Source of the DNA: an uncultured Flavobacteriales bacterium
GTDB taxonomy: Bacteria; Bacteroidota; Bacteroidia; Flavobacteriales_G; Salibacteraceae
Assembly (NCBI GenBank): GCA_937121175.1
Contig: CAKZKD010000018.1
Location: 62,001 to 126,000, forward strand
DNA: 64,000 nucleotides
Reading direction: 5' to 3'
Shown here: piece by piece, positions 9,400-16,751 of the stretch
Layout: each line of letters opens with the position of its first letter
Numbering within the stretch: the first letter of the stretch is position 1
Translations under genes and position numbers: made by a program
Notes under the pieces: generated by a model
What the model saw: the letters and a program-made list of their open reading frames with translations, nothing else
Databases searched by the model: none
What the model was told of the DNA's origin: nothing

Positions 9400-9954
9400 A
9401 TGAAAACGAATGTATTTTTGCAAAAAAAAATCTTGGACTACATTAAACTCTCATTAATCGGAGCCATAACAATAGGCATAGCTTACCTTACCATTTGTCT
9501 ATTTTCGCCTACTTCTGTTGCTGCTTCCAAAACCATAATAGTGCACTACCCTGCCCATCAAGTAAAATCAGGTTTAGCGGATTTAAGTGCTTGGAAAGAC
9601 TGGCACCCGTACTTAGATTCTGCCGAAGAGCAGTCAATCGCTGTTAGCGGAAATACGTTGAATTGGACTTCAAAAAACGGAACCCAAGGAAAAGTTGAAA
9701 TCACACATTTAACTGATTCCAACCGACTTTCTTTTTCTACTTCGTTTCTTAAAAACGACAGCTGGAAAACCTATCAAGGAGAGTTTCTAATTGAGGGCAA
9801 TGAAAGGGAATCAAAACTCAGCTGGATCTATGTTGGCGAGCCATTTCCATTTTATAAACGACCTGCCAATTATGTGATTAAAGAAGTGATATTGCATTCA
9901 ATGGACGTCGGTTTGCAACGGTATAAAAAGTCGCTTCGAGATAGAGTCGAGTAG
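9400..9954 (+). CDS. Membrane-anchored SRPBCC-like protein
   Basis: The product is 184 residues from the ATG at 9400. A transmembrane or signal segment near residues 18-38 (LSLIGAITIGIAYLTICLF) is followed by a domain with SAWKDWHPYLDSAEE, TSKNGTQGKVEITHL, SWIYVGEPFPFYKR and a C-terminal helix (MDVGLQRYKKSLRDRVE). The pattern matches the START/polyketide-cyclase-like SRPBCC proteins common in Bacteroidota, in which W..W.P..... is the usual entry. No ligand can be named. A TATTTTTG box at 9413-9420 lies just inside the frame, so a downstream start (for example TTG at 9433) cannot be excluded. The gene is divergent from the M23 gene. Confidence 0.65.
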   Translation: MKTNVFLQKKILDYIKLSLIGAITIGIAYLTICLFSPTSVAASKTIIVHYPAHQVKSGLADLSAWKDWHPYLDSAEEQSIAVSGNTLNWTSKNGTQGKVEITHLTDSNRLSFSTSFLKNDSWKTYQGEFLIEGNERESKLSWIYVGEPFPFYKRPANYVIKEVILHSMDVGLQRYKKSLRDRVE

Positions 9955-10054
9955 TGAATTAATCCGAACTTGTTTTGCTGCTTCTGTAAATGTCAATCAA
10001 CGGTCATATCTGGCTTTACATAAATAATCTGTGCACTTCTCCTCACCTTCCTTC

Positions 10055-10062
10055 TACATTTG
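10055..10062 (+). promoter_or_regulatory. Promoter-like -7 box before the spondin gene
   Basis: TACATTTG fits TAnnTTTG and lies 15 bases before the ATG at 10078; no convincing -33 element is seen. Confidence 0.45.
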
Positions 10063-10077
10063 TAAAAAATTCTGGAT

Positions 10078-10770
10078 ATGAAAAATCTATTAATCCTTGC
10101 TACCACAATTGTTATCTTATTTGCCTGTAAAAAGGAGAAAATTGAGCCTATAGCTGTCGAAATACCTCAACCTGAAGAAACTTCGGCTGTTTATACACTA
10201 ACTTTCGAAGGCAATTGGAATTTGGCCAATCAACCTACAGATTACACAACGCGAGCGCATTTTTCCAGATTGATTGGAATGGTGCATAATAATCGCACTG
10301 AATTAATAAGACTAGACAGAATTGCAAGTGCTGGAATAAAGGTTATGGCCGAAACCGGAAATGTCAGTCCTCTAAATATAGAAATCGGCAATATTGTTTC
10401 TAATGGGGATGCCAAATCCGTCATTGAAGCAGACAAAGGTTTAGCAACTGGAGTTGCTAGTTGGTCAACCGAAATTACAGTAGATAAAGATTTTCATTAT
10501 TTAAGTGTTGTAAGTATGCTGGCTCCATCTCCCGATTGGTTTGTGGGTGCAGCAAGCGTTAACCTGTACGAAAACGAAGTTTTTGTAGATGAATTAAATC
10601 TAGACATGATTGTATATGATGGTGGCACAGACAGCGGCGAATCGTTCACTTCACCCGATAGCGTTACTTCTCCTGCTGTAAACCCTTTTGTTCTTGTTGT
10701 TTCCCCGGTTGGTAATGGCTCAACTGTTCCAAATCCGTTTGCTAAACTTACCTTGAAAAAGAATAGCTAG
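10078..10770 (+). CDS. Spondin-domain lipoprotein
   Basis: A 230-residue protein with leader MKNLLILATTIVILFAC and lipobox Cys17. After a short linker, the sequence YTLTFEGNWNLANQPTDYTTRAHFSRLIG, then MVHNNRTELIRLDRIASAGIKVMAETGN matches the spondin_N fold (the usual pattern is Y.....W....HP..YP....HFS...G..H and ..AS.G....AE.G). Later segments (DWFVGAASVNLY, LDMIVYDGGTDSGESFTSPD) match the metal-binding half with its Asp-rich DAGTD-like stretch. In eukaryotes the domain mediates cell-matrix adhesion; bacterial members are exported proteins of unknown role. A TACATTTG box lies 16 bases upstream. Adhesion is inference. Confidence 0.82.
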   Translation: MKNLLILATTIVILFACKKEKIEPIAVEIPQPEETSAVYTLTFEGNWNLANQPTDYTTRAHFSRLIGMVHNNRTELIRLDRIASAGIKVMAETGNVSPLNIEIGNIVSNGDAKSVIEADKGLATGVASWSTEITVDKDFHYLSVVSMLAPSPDWFVGAASVNLYENEVFVDELNLDMIVYDGGTDSGESFTSPDSVTSPAVNPFVLVVSPVGNGSTVPNPFAKLTLKKNS

Positions 10771-10781
10771 TATTAAATTAT

Positions 10782-11276
10782 TTACCAGTGCTTTTCCATA
10801 AATACTGGACAACTTGAATGGCCAGTTGCACCACGCCGATCTTCTACCTTTCGAAAACCAAATTTTTGGTATAGCGAAACAGCTTTGTCCATATTGTTTA
10901 AGGTTTCCAAGTAGCAATTATTGAACCCTACAGAGGTGGCGAAATTCAGACACAAATCAATCATTTGGTTCGCCATTCCTTTTCCTCTTGCAATAGGCAA
11001 AAAATACATTTTTTGTAATTCACACCACTCCGAACTAGAGTTTTTCAGGGGAGCTATTCCTGCTCCTCCCACCACAACTCCATTGAGTAATAGTGTGTAA
11101 TAAATACACTTTTCTTGGTTGTAAGACGTGTACATATCTAACAATTCGGGGTCCGACGAGGCATAGCCTTCTCCGATAGCACCGTGTTCTTCTAAAACCA
11201 CGCAAACGAGTTGCTCCAAGGCCGCATTATCTTCAGGAATAATTTTTCGAATGGTAAACTCCCTTACTTTCAGCAT
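10782..11276 (-). CDS. GNAT family N-acetyltransferase
   Basis: The 164-residue product has the GNAT order: N-terminal IRKIIPEDNAALEQLV, the central LLLNGVVVGGAGIAPL strand, the acetyl-CoA loop FLPIARGKGMANQMIDLCL (R/Q-x-x-G-x-G/A) and ETLNNMDKAVSLYQKFGFRK near the end. The substrate is unknown. The start ATG overlaps the stop of msrA in a TAATG junction (11274-11278), so it is the second gene of an msrA operon. An acetyltransferase coupled to methionine sulfoxide repair is a plausible stress pair, but the coupling gives no substrate. Confidence 0.88.
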   Translation of the reverse strand: MLKVREFTIRKIIPEDNAALEQLVCVVLEEHGAIGEGYASSDPELLDMYTSYNQEKCIYYTLLLNGVVVGGAGIAPLKNSSSEWCELQKMYFLPIARGKGMANQMIDLCLNFATSVGFNNCYLETLNNMDKAVSLYQKFGFRKVEDRRGATGHSSCPVFMEKHW

Positions 11277-11809
11277 TACTTCATTTTATGGGCAAATACT
11301 GCCTTGAATTTATCGAGTTTCGGCTTTATCACCATTCGGCAATAGCCTTGTTCTCCGTTTTGATTGAAATAATCTTGGTGGTAGTTTTCCGCCTTATAAA
11401 AAGTGGTTGCTTCTGATACTTCGGTTACGATTTTATTTGGATATGCCCCTGCGTTATTAAGCTCATCAATAATCGCTTCCGCAGTTTCTCTTTGTTCATA
11501 TGAATGATAAAAAACAGCGGAGCGATATTGTGTTCCTTCATCAGCACCTTGCCTATTCAATGTGGTGGGATCATGGGTCTGAAAAAACACTTCAAGCAGT
11601 TCCTGGAAAGAAATTTCATCAGTATTGAATGAAATTTGAGCTACTTCGGCATGTCCAGTTCTACCAGTACATATTTCCTTATAACTCGGATTCTTAATAG
11701 CGCCGCCCATATAACCCGACACCACAGATTCAACTCCTTTCAAATTCTGAAACACTGCTTCTACACACCAAAAACAGCCAGCTCCAAGCGTAACAATTTC
11801 CATTTTCAT
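11276..11809 (-). CDS. msrA: Peptide-methionine (S)-S-oxide reductase MsrA
   Basis: This cytosolic enzyme reduces methionine-S-sulfoxide in proteins. The active-site motif GCFWC is at residues 11-15 (nucleophile Cys12), followed by EAVFQNLKGVESVVSGYMGG, the YKEICTGRTGHAEV block, FFQTHDPTTLNRQGADEGTQYRS and the AENYHQDYF segment, all diagnostic of MsrA. At 177 residues it is a single-domain enzyme without an MsrB fusion. ATG at 11809 is used; an in-frame ATG two codons on also exists. It leads a short operon with the GNAT gene. Confidence 0.97.
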   Translation of the reverse strand: MKMEIVTLGAGCFWCVEAVFQNLKGVESVVSGYMGGAIKNPSYKEICTGRTGHAEVAQISFNTDEISFQELLEVFFQTHDPTTLNRQGADEGTQYRSAVFYHSYEQRETAEAIIDELNNAGAYPNKIVTEVSEATTFYKAENYHQDYFNQNGEQGYCRMVIKPKLDKFKAVFAHKMK

Positions 11810-11854
11810 TTTATTAAATTATAAGTACCAAAGTAGATTTAAAATCTAAACCTT

Positions 11855-12532
11855 TTACCAACGAATTGGTTCAACTCCCTGCGCCTTTAAATACCGATTT
11901 GCAGCACTAAAATGTTTGTTTCCAAACCAATATCCTCTATTGGCACTGAGCGGAGAAGGATGACCCGAAAGCAGTAAGTGATGCTTATCGGAATCAATAA
12001 TTTTTGAAAAGGTTTGGGCTTGACCACCCCAGAGAAAAAATAGAATTCCTGACTGTTCGCTATTTATTTTTTGAATAACTGCCTTCGTAAATTTTTTCCA
12101 ACCTAGCGATTTGTGGCTATTGGCTTCTGCCTCTCTAACCGATAAAACGGTATTTAACATCAAAACTCCTTGTTCTGCCCAACTGGACAAATCTCCAGAC
12201 CTTTTGATTATTCCAGTATCAGCAGTCAGTTCTTTCAAAATATTTTTCAGGGAAGGCGGCAGAGTTTGTCCTTGACTTACAGAAAAGCACAATCCATTTG
12301 CTTGCCCATTTCCGTGGTAAGGGTCTTGGCCAATAATTACTGCCTTAAGAATAGTTGGCGAGCACAGTTTGAAAGCACTAAAGAGGTTTTCCTTTGAAGG
12401 AAAAACCACATTATTCGAGTACTCATGTTCAAGCCTTTGCGTTAAATTTAAAAGATACTCTTTCTTTAATTCATCCCCTAAAAACGACTTCCAACCCTCC
12501 GGAAAATCACTCCAAATATTCAATGGTTCCAT
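11855..12532 (-). CDS. ung: Uracil-DNA glycosylase
   Basis: The family 1 uracil-DNA glycosylase removes uracil from DNA to start base-excision repair. The water-activating motif GQDPYHG has its Asp at residue 70, ANGLCFSV follows, and LLLSGHPSPLSANRGYWFG carries the minor-groove loop with the catalytic His. WKKFTKAVIQKI and ILFFLWGGQAQ are typical, and 225 residues is the standard length. The start overlaps the 3' end of the ABC ATPase gene by 26 bases, in another frame, so translation of ung may depend on the upstream gene. Confidence 0.97.
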   Translation of the reverse strand: MEPLNIWSDFPEGWKSFLGDELKKEYLLNLTQRLEHEYSNNVVFPSKENLFSAFKLCSPTILKAVIIGQDPYHGNGQANGLCFSVSQGQTLPPSLKNILKELTADTGIIKRSGDLSSWAEQGVLMLNTVLSVREAEANSHKSLGWKKFTKAVIQKINSEQSGILFFLWGGQAQTFSKIIDSDKHHLLLSGHPSPLSANRGYWFGNKHFSAANRYLKAQGVEPIRW

Positions 12533-13502
12533 TTTCGTTAATCAATCTGTTTCGGCAACTTGTATCAATGAACAATTGTTGACCAATTTTATAATTTACT
12601 TCAGGAGCTGCGTAACTTACATACTCCTCTCCAGAGTTTTTTCTTAGTGTAATTTCATTAAAATGACCACAAAAAGCATTGCTTACCATTGTTGCTTTTA
12701 TCCCCTTTTTTTCGTCGGATAGTTTTATTTCTTCGGGTCGAACTAAGTATTGTTTTTCACCCACGCTCCAGCAATCAAACTCACCTAATAATCCGGCGCT
12801 GTATAAATTTTTTGGTGAATTGTAGCATGTTTTCGGGTCAGCCAATTGCACCTTTCTCCCTTTGTTCAGTACTAGAACCAAATCGGCATGTTTTAGAGTT
12901 TCCTGATAATCGTGCGTTACGGTAACAACCGTTACTTTTTCCTCTACGATTTTTGCTCTTAAATAGTCGAATACCCTGCCTTTTAATTGAGGGTCAAAAT
13001 GAGCAAAAGGTTCATCTAAGAGCAATAACTTTGGCAAATCAATCAAAGCAACCGCAAGTGCCAACCGCTGTTGTTGCCCCCCCGATAGTTCCGTAGGTAA
13101 CTTGTTTTTCATTCGCGTCAATCCGAATAAATCTAACATCGATTTGATTTTTGCGTTTTTTTCCTTTTTTAGCAGCGTCGCGCTTAAAATCATTTCGAGA
13201 TTTTGATAAACCGTATTGAATTTTTTCAACGAAAAATCTTGTTCTACCAAACGAATATCTTCATGACCGGGAATTAGGTTTTGACTTGGACCACTCACCA
13301 AGTTTTTTTCCACCTGTATTTCACCTTCGTTTAAATCATAAAGTCCGGCCAAACACTTTAACAGGGTAGTTTTTCCACTACCCGTTTCACCAATTACAAA
13401 TAAGTGTTTGCCTTTTTCTAAACCCAACGAAAGAGGCTTTAAGGCTTTTACTTCCTGATTGCCTTCAAAGGTTTTCGCTACTCTTTTTAATCTTAAAAAC
13501 AT
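12507..13502 (-). CDS. ABC transporter ATP-binding protein with TOBE-like C-terminus
   Basis: Residues 1-230 are an ABC ATPase: Walker A GETGSGKTT near 38-46, signature LSGGQQQRLALAVAL, Walker B LLLLDEPFAHFD and the switch His in VVTVTHD. The C-terminal 90 residues (YLVRPEEIKLSDEKKG, MVSNAFCGHFNEITL) look like the TOBE regulatory domain of FbpC/PotA-type importers, which handle iron, spermidine or sulfate. The ATG at 13502 is preferred to an upstream TTG. No permease or binding protein is adjacent, so its partners are elsewhere or it is an orphan. A TAACTTTG promoter-like box on this strand lies at 13532-13525. Confidence 0.88.
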   Translation of the reverse strand: MFLRLKRVAKTFEGNQEVKALKPLSLGLEKGKHLFVIGETGSGKTTLLKCLAGLYDLNEGEIQVEKNLVSGPSQNLIPGHEDIRLVEQDFSLKKFNTVYQNLEMILSATLLKKEKNAKIKSMLDLFGLTRMKNKLPTELSGGQQQRLALAVALIDLPKLLLLDEPFAHFDPQLKGRVFDYLRAKIVEEKVTVVTVTHDYQETLKHADLVLVLNKGRKVQLADPKTCYNSPKNLYSAGLLGEFDCWSVGEKQYLVRPEEIKLSDEKKGIKATMVSNAFCGHFNEITLRKNSGEEYVSYAAPEVNYKIGQQLFIDTSCRNRLINENGTIEYLE

Positions 13503-13524
13503 AAATTTATCTACCAATTACAAT

Positions 13525-13538
13525 CAAAGTTATCTTTG
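13525..13538. promoter_or_regulatory. Opposed, overlapping promoter-like boxes
   Basis: Plus-strand TATCTTTG (13531-13538) and minus-strand TAACTTTG (13532-13525) share two bases, forming CAAAGTTATCTTTG between the ABC ATPase and DUF2807 genes. Confidence 0.5.
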
Positions 13539-13592
13539 GTACAAATTCTGATTCAACAACTTCGATTAAGTTGTACACTAAAAAAGTTAATA

Positions 13593-14267
13593 ATGAAAAT
13601 AGTCTCAGTTCTGCTAACCGTATTTTTAAGCTTATCACTAATGAGCCAAGAAGAAAAAAAAGAACAACGAACTCCAGGAGAATTCTCCACTATTAAGGTA
13701 TCCGGTTCTTTTGACGTTAATTTAACCCAAGGCGAAACCAACCATGTTGAATTAAACGGAGACGCAGAAACTATTGCAAATGTGCTGACCGAAGTTAAAA
13801 ATGGTGTGTTAACCATCAAGGTGGTCAAAGGCTTTAAGAAGTACAAAACTATTTCTGTAAACATTCAGTGTAAATCACCACAGGAAGTCAGCATTTTTGG
13901 TTCTGGAGATTTTCATACAACTCAGTTTAGTGCAGATAACTTTAAATTATCTACTCGCGGCTCAGGTGATTCTAAGCTGTACATTACTTGCTCCAATCTT
14001 GAATTAAACTCCAGTGGTTCAGGAGATTGCACCATAGTTGGAAAGGCAAATTCGCTCACTCTAAAAAGTTTTGGTTCAGGAAAAGTGCATGCGTTTGATT
14101 TAAAAACCACTACAATCACTTTAGAAACCAAAGGTTCTGGCGATATAGACATCAATGCATCAGAGGCAATTACGGGTGAATCCTTTGGAAGTGGAGATAT
14201 TGAACATAAAGGCACCGCCACAATTGCAGTGAACAACCAAGGGTCAGGTTCAATTACCAAGCGTTAA
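13593..14267 (+). CDS. Head-GIN domain (DUF2807) secreted protein
   Basis: A 224-residue protein with signal peptide MKIVSVLLTVFLSLSLMSQ. It opens with the head-GIN motif FSTIKVSGSFDVNLTQGE, then VELNGDAETIANVLTEVKNGVLTIKV. From about residue 95, GSGD-type turns recur every 18-22 residues (GSGDFHTTQ, GSGDSKLY, GSGDCTI, GSGKVHAF, GSGDIDIN, GSGDIEHK, GSGSITKR), which is the pattern of a right-handed parallel beta-helix. DUF2807 proteins are predicted to be periplasmic or surface adhesin-like; the role is unknown. The promoter-like TATCTTTG box is at 13531-13538. Its stop shares the TTAA palindrome with the convergent neighbour. Confidence 0.88.
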   Translation: MKIVSVLLTVFLSLSLMSQEEKKEQRTPGEFSTIKVSGSFDVNLTQGETNHVELNGDAETIANVLTEVKNGVLTIKVVKGFKKYKTISVNIQCKSPQEVSIFGSGDFHTTQFSADNFKLSTRGSGDSKLYITCSNLELNSSGSGDCTIVGKANSLTLKSFGSGKVHAFDLKTTTITLETKGSGDIDINASEAITGESFGSGDIEHKGTATIAVNNQGSGSITKR

Positions 14268-14710
14268 GCCCAAATCGACTTTAACACGGGTATCAGAAAA
14301 ACGGAAACTCCTGTTAGAATAAAGGACCAAACTATTGTTGAAAGCAGCAAAAGGTAAATGGTTTTAGGGTTATTCCGGAAGTATTTGGCAGCCAACAAAG
14401 CCACTATTGGCACTGATCCAATACCGAGAATTAGTGTTATTCCTAAGAGTCCAAAATCATTTTTGAACCAAACAATAAATCGGTTTTTTTTACTGAATTT
14501 TTTACTCCCTGATTTTGAAAATTTAGACCACCAATCAAAGACCCAGCCACCAGCATAGTAAAAAACAACCACACCAAACCAACCACCAGTTATTGAAATA
14601 AGAATGGTTTCCCAGAAAGAATATCCCAAAGCATAGGTCGTGGAAGGAGCAAACAGAAACTTCACGGAAGTGAATAGTATTAAGCCGAATATTTCTAGTA
14701 CTTGAGACAT
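14264..14710 (-). CDS. Small integral membrane protein of unknown function
   Basis: The 148-residue product has about four hydrophobic segments (EIFGLILFTSVKFLFAPS, ISITGGWFGVVVFYYAGGWV, LGITLILGIGSVPIVALLA and IYLLLLSTIVWSFILTGVSV) with a lysine-rich loop between the second and third. The layout resembles the small integral membrane proteins often annotated as hypothetical in Bacteroidota and, weakly, half of a DedA-like fold. I do not assign a function. The stop codon uses the TTAA palindrome shared with the DUF2807 gene on the other strand. Confidence 0.8.
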   Translation of the reverse strand: MSQVLEIFGLILFTSVKFLFAPSTTYALGYSFWETILISITGGWFGVVVFYYAGGWVFDWWSKFSKSGSKKFSKKNRFIVWFKNDFGLLGITLILGIGSVPIVALLAAKYFRNNPKTIYLLLLSTIVWSFILTGVSVFLIPVLKSIWA

Positions 14711-14838
14711 TTAGGCAAAGGTAAACTTCAATCCAAATTGTGAATAATTAGTTCTGAGTAATTCATAAGGAGGAGCCTTCTACTTTTTTAATGTCATATT
14801 TTAGCCATAATTAATTATTAACATTCAAAACAAAAACT

Positions 14839-15099
14839 ATGAAATCAAAAATCTTCGCATTGGCTGGTGCCACTGTGTTTGCTTTGTCTTCTTGTACGGT
14901 AGGTCAGCAATACCAAGTAACTGGCGCTCCAATTGGCTCTAAAGAAGGAATGGCAAAATCAAAAATTATTGGAAAATCGGATTTTAGTGTAAAAGCTGCT
15001 GCAGAAAATGGAGGGATCACCACCATTGGAGCAGTACAGCACACACAAAAAATGATTTTAATTTTCCCTGTTTACAAAACAACCGTTTACGGTGAATAA
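14839..15099 (+). CDS. TRL-like lipoprotein, copy 1
   Basis: An 86-residue protein whose leader MKSKIFALAGATVFALSSC ends at lipobox Cys19. The mature part has GAPIGSKEGMAKSKIIG, then DFSVKAAAENGGITTIGAVQH and a closing TTVYGE. This matches the TRL-like family of small lipoproteins, whose core is an AA.NGGIT.I..VD segment and a terminal V.GE. The function of the family is unknown. It is the first of three tandem paralogues ending at one terminator. Compared with the other two, it lacks the DVG/GDYGI stretch exactly in that form. Confidence 0.82.
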   Translation: MKSKIFALAGATVFALSSCTVGQQYQVTGAPIGSKEGMAKSKIIGKSDFSVKAAAENGGITTIGAVQHTQKMILIFPVYKTTVYGE

Positions 15100-15109
15100 T
15101 CCATTTAAA

Positions 15110-15391
15110 ATGAAAAAAATGAAAACTATTTTAGGTGGAATCGCAGCAGCTGCAATTCTATCTTCTTGCTCAGTTACTTTTCCGATGGCAGTGTCTAACG
15201 CTACAATTGGAGACTCTCAAGGGAAATCTGAAACAGGCGTCTTGTTTGGTGTATTTTACCTAAATGGCGACTATGGCATCAAAGAAGCGGCAAAACAAGG
15301 TGGTATCACTGGTGGTGTTGCTACTGTTGATGAAAGAACTCAATCTTATGTAATTTTTAGTAAGAAAACTTTAATCGTAACCGGTGAATAA
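15110..15391 (+). CDS. TRL-like lipoprotein, copy 2
   Basis: A 93-residue lipoprotein (SSC lipobox, Cys20). The core is ATIGDSQGKSETGVLFG, GDYGIKEAAKQGGITGGVATVDERTQ and final LIVTGE. It sits ten bases after copy 1. ATG at 15110 or 15119 may be the start; an in-frame GTG at 15092, inside the end of copy 1, is less likely. Similar spacing and the same closing bases in all three copies point to tandem duplication. Divergence is large enough that the copies are old or under different selection. Confidence 0.82.
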   Translation: MKKMKTILGGIAAAAILSSCSVTFPMAVSNATIGDSQGKSETGVLFGVFYLNGDYGIKEAAKQGGITGGVATVDERTQSYVIFSKKTLIVTGE

Positions 15392-15401
15392 TAATAGAAC
15401 T

Positions 15402-15668
15402 ATGAAAAAATTATCAATAATATTAGGAGCAAGTTTAGCCCTTAGCCTAAGTTCTTGCACAATAATTTACCCAGGTGTTGCTACAGACAATAAAATTGTA
15501 AAAACTGGAGAAGTTGAAGCAAAAACATTCTTAGGGATTGGAAACGTGGATGTTGGACTAAACGAGGCAGCAAAAAATGGCGGAATTACCAAAATTGCAA
15601 CAGTTGACTACAGCATTAGATACGGACTTTTTATAACTAAATACAAAACGGTAGTAACCGGAGAATAA
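15402..15668 (+). CDS. TRL-like lipoprotein, copy 3
   Basis: An 88-residue lipoprotein with leader MKKLSIILGASLALSLSSC (Cys19) and core GEVEAKTFLGIGNVDVGLNEAAKNGG, ITKIATVDYSIRYG and TVVTGE. It begins ten bases after copy 2 and is followed within about 20 bases by an intrinsic terminator, so the three copies form a closed transcription unit. ATG at 15402 is preferred to GTG at 15384. Confidence 0.82.
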   Translation: MKKLSIILGASLALSLSSCTIIYPGVATDNKIVKTGEVEAKTFLGIGNVDVGLNEAAKNGGITKIATVDYSIRYGLFITKYKTVVTGE

Positions 15669-15685
15669 CTAGTTATCACAATACT

Positions 15686-15713
15686 TAAAAACCCCATTTT
15701 GGGGTTTTTTTTT
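15686..15713 (+). terminator. Intrinsic terminator of the TRL-like cassette
   Basis: A nine-base stem (AAAAACCCC / GGGGTTTTT) with a five-base loop is followed by a run of T. It closes the three lipoprotein genes and lies 13 bases before the ATG of the metallo-beta-lactamase gene. Confidence 0.85.
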
Positions 15714-15725
15714 GCTCTAAATGAT

Positions 15726-16676
15726 ATGAAAAAACTCTTCTGGTCAATTCTAGCTCTTACACTTATAGGTTGTGAAGAAAGTGGCGCAACCATTGAACTC
15801 GAACAACTAAAGCGAACTACGTTCATTGAAATATTAGGTGCAACACAGGATGGAGGCTCACCTCATACAGGTTGTAAAAAAAAATGCTGTACTCCACTAT
15901 TCAATAACTCCTCTATTGAAAGAATGGTAGTCGCGTTGGGACTCGTTTCTACTCAAACAAATGAAACTTGGTTATTTGAAGCTACACCTGATTTACCCAA
16001 ACAAATGCATCAACTTCAATCGTTGATTAACACCAATAATAAAACACCAACAGGCATCTTTCTTACTCACGCGCATATTGGTCATTATACTGGCCTCATG
16101 TTTCTGGGTCGCGAGGTTATGAATGCAGATAATGTTCCGGTGTATTGCTTACCGAGAATGCAATCCTTTTTGGAGTCTAACGGCCCTTGGAGTCAATTGG
16201 TGGAATTAGGAAACATAAAGATTCAATCACTTATAGCCGACTCTTCAGTTCAACTCAATAAGGAAATTTCAATAACTACCTTATCCATACCACATCGGGA
16301 TGAATTTTCGGAAACCGCGGGCTTTATTATTCAAGGGCCTAATAAGTCAGCGCTATTTATACCCGATATTGATAAATGGGAAAAATGGGACAGGAATATC
16401 ACTGCTCTTTTACAAGAAGTTGATTATGCTTTTTTAGACGCCACTTTCTACGATCAATCAGAAATTCCGGGTCGAAAAATGAGCGAAATACCGCACCCGT
16501 TTGTGGTTGAATCTATGCAGCGTTTTTCGGAACTTGAAACGAATGAAAAATCGAAAATTATTTTCATCCATTTCAATCACACCAATCCTTTATTGGAACG
16601 CAATTCCGAGCAATTCAAGCAAGTTATAAAAGCAGGTTTTAAGATTGCAAAAAGAGGCGATAGATATTCGTTATAA
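15726..16676 (+). CDS. PqqB-like metallo-beta-lactamase fold lipoprotein
   Basis: A 316-residue protein with leader and lipobox Cys16 (LTLIGC). GATQDGGSPHTGCKKKCC near residues 38-55 is the cysteine-bearing entry of PqqB-like proteins. The metal motif reads THAHIGHYTGL (His115, His117, His120), so the usual Asp of HxHxDH is Gly119. Later ligand candidates are IPHRDEFSETAGF, FLDATFYD and FIHFNHTNPL. PqqB takes part in PQQ maturation, but no other pqq gene is here, so a different hydrolase role is likelier. ATG at 15726 is used because the upstream frame runs through the terminator. Confidence 0.85.
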   Translation: MKKLFWSILALTLIGCEESGATIELEQLKRTTFIEILGATQDGGSPHTGCKKKCCTPLFNNSSIERMVVALGLVSTQTNETWLFEATPDLPKQMHQLQSLINTNNKTPTGIFLTHAHIGHYTGLMFLGREVMNADNVPVYCLPRMQSFLESNGPWSQLVELGNIKIQSLIADSSVQLNKEISITTLSIPHRDEFSETAGFIIQGPNKSALFIPDIDKWEKWDRNITALLQEVDYAFLDATFYDQSEIPGRKMSEIPHPFVVESMQRFSELETNEKSKIIFIHFNHTNPLLERNSEQFKQVIKAGFKIAKRGDRYSL

Positions 16677-16701
16677 AAAACAACACTTGGAAAGGAATAA
16701 G

Positions 16702-16709
16702 TACTTTTG
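16702..16709 (+). promoter_or_regulatory. Promoter-like -7 box before gabT
   Basis: TACTTTTG followed by CA matches the Bacteroidetes -7 consensus TAnnTTTG, 42 bases before the ATG. No well-spaced TTTG at -33 is apparent. Confidence 0.5.
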
Positions 16710-16751
16710 CAGCCTGAAAAAAATAAGTACAACAAATAGCGCTTTACAGTT

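Noticed and set aside
13922..14260. 112-codon minus-strand frame opposite the DUF2807 gene
   Set aside because: It reflects the GSGD repeat codons read in reverse; the plus-strand protein has signal peptide and family motif.
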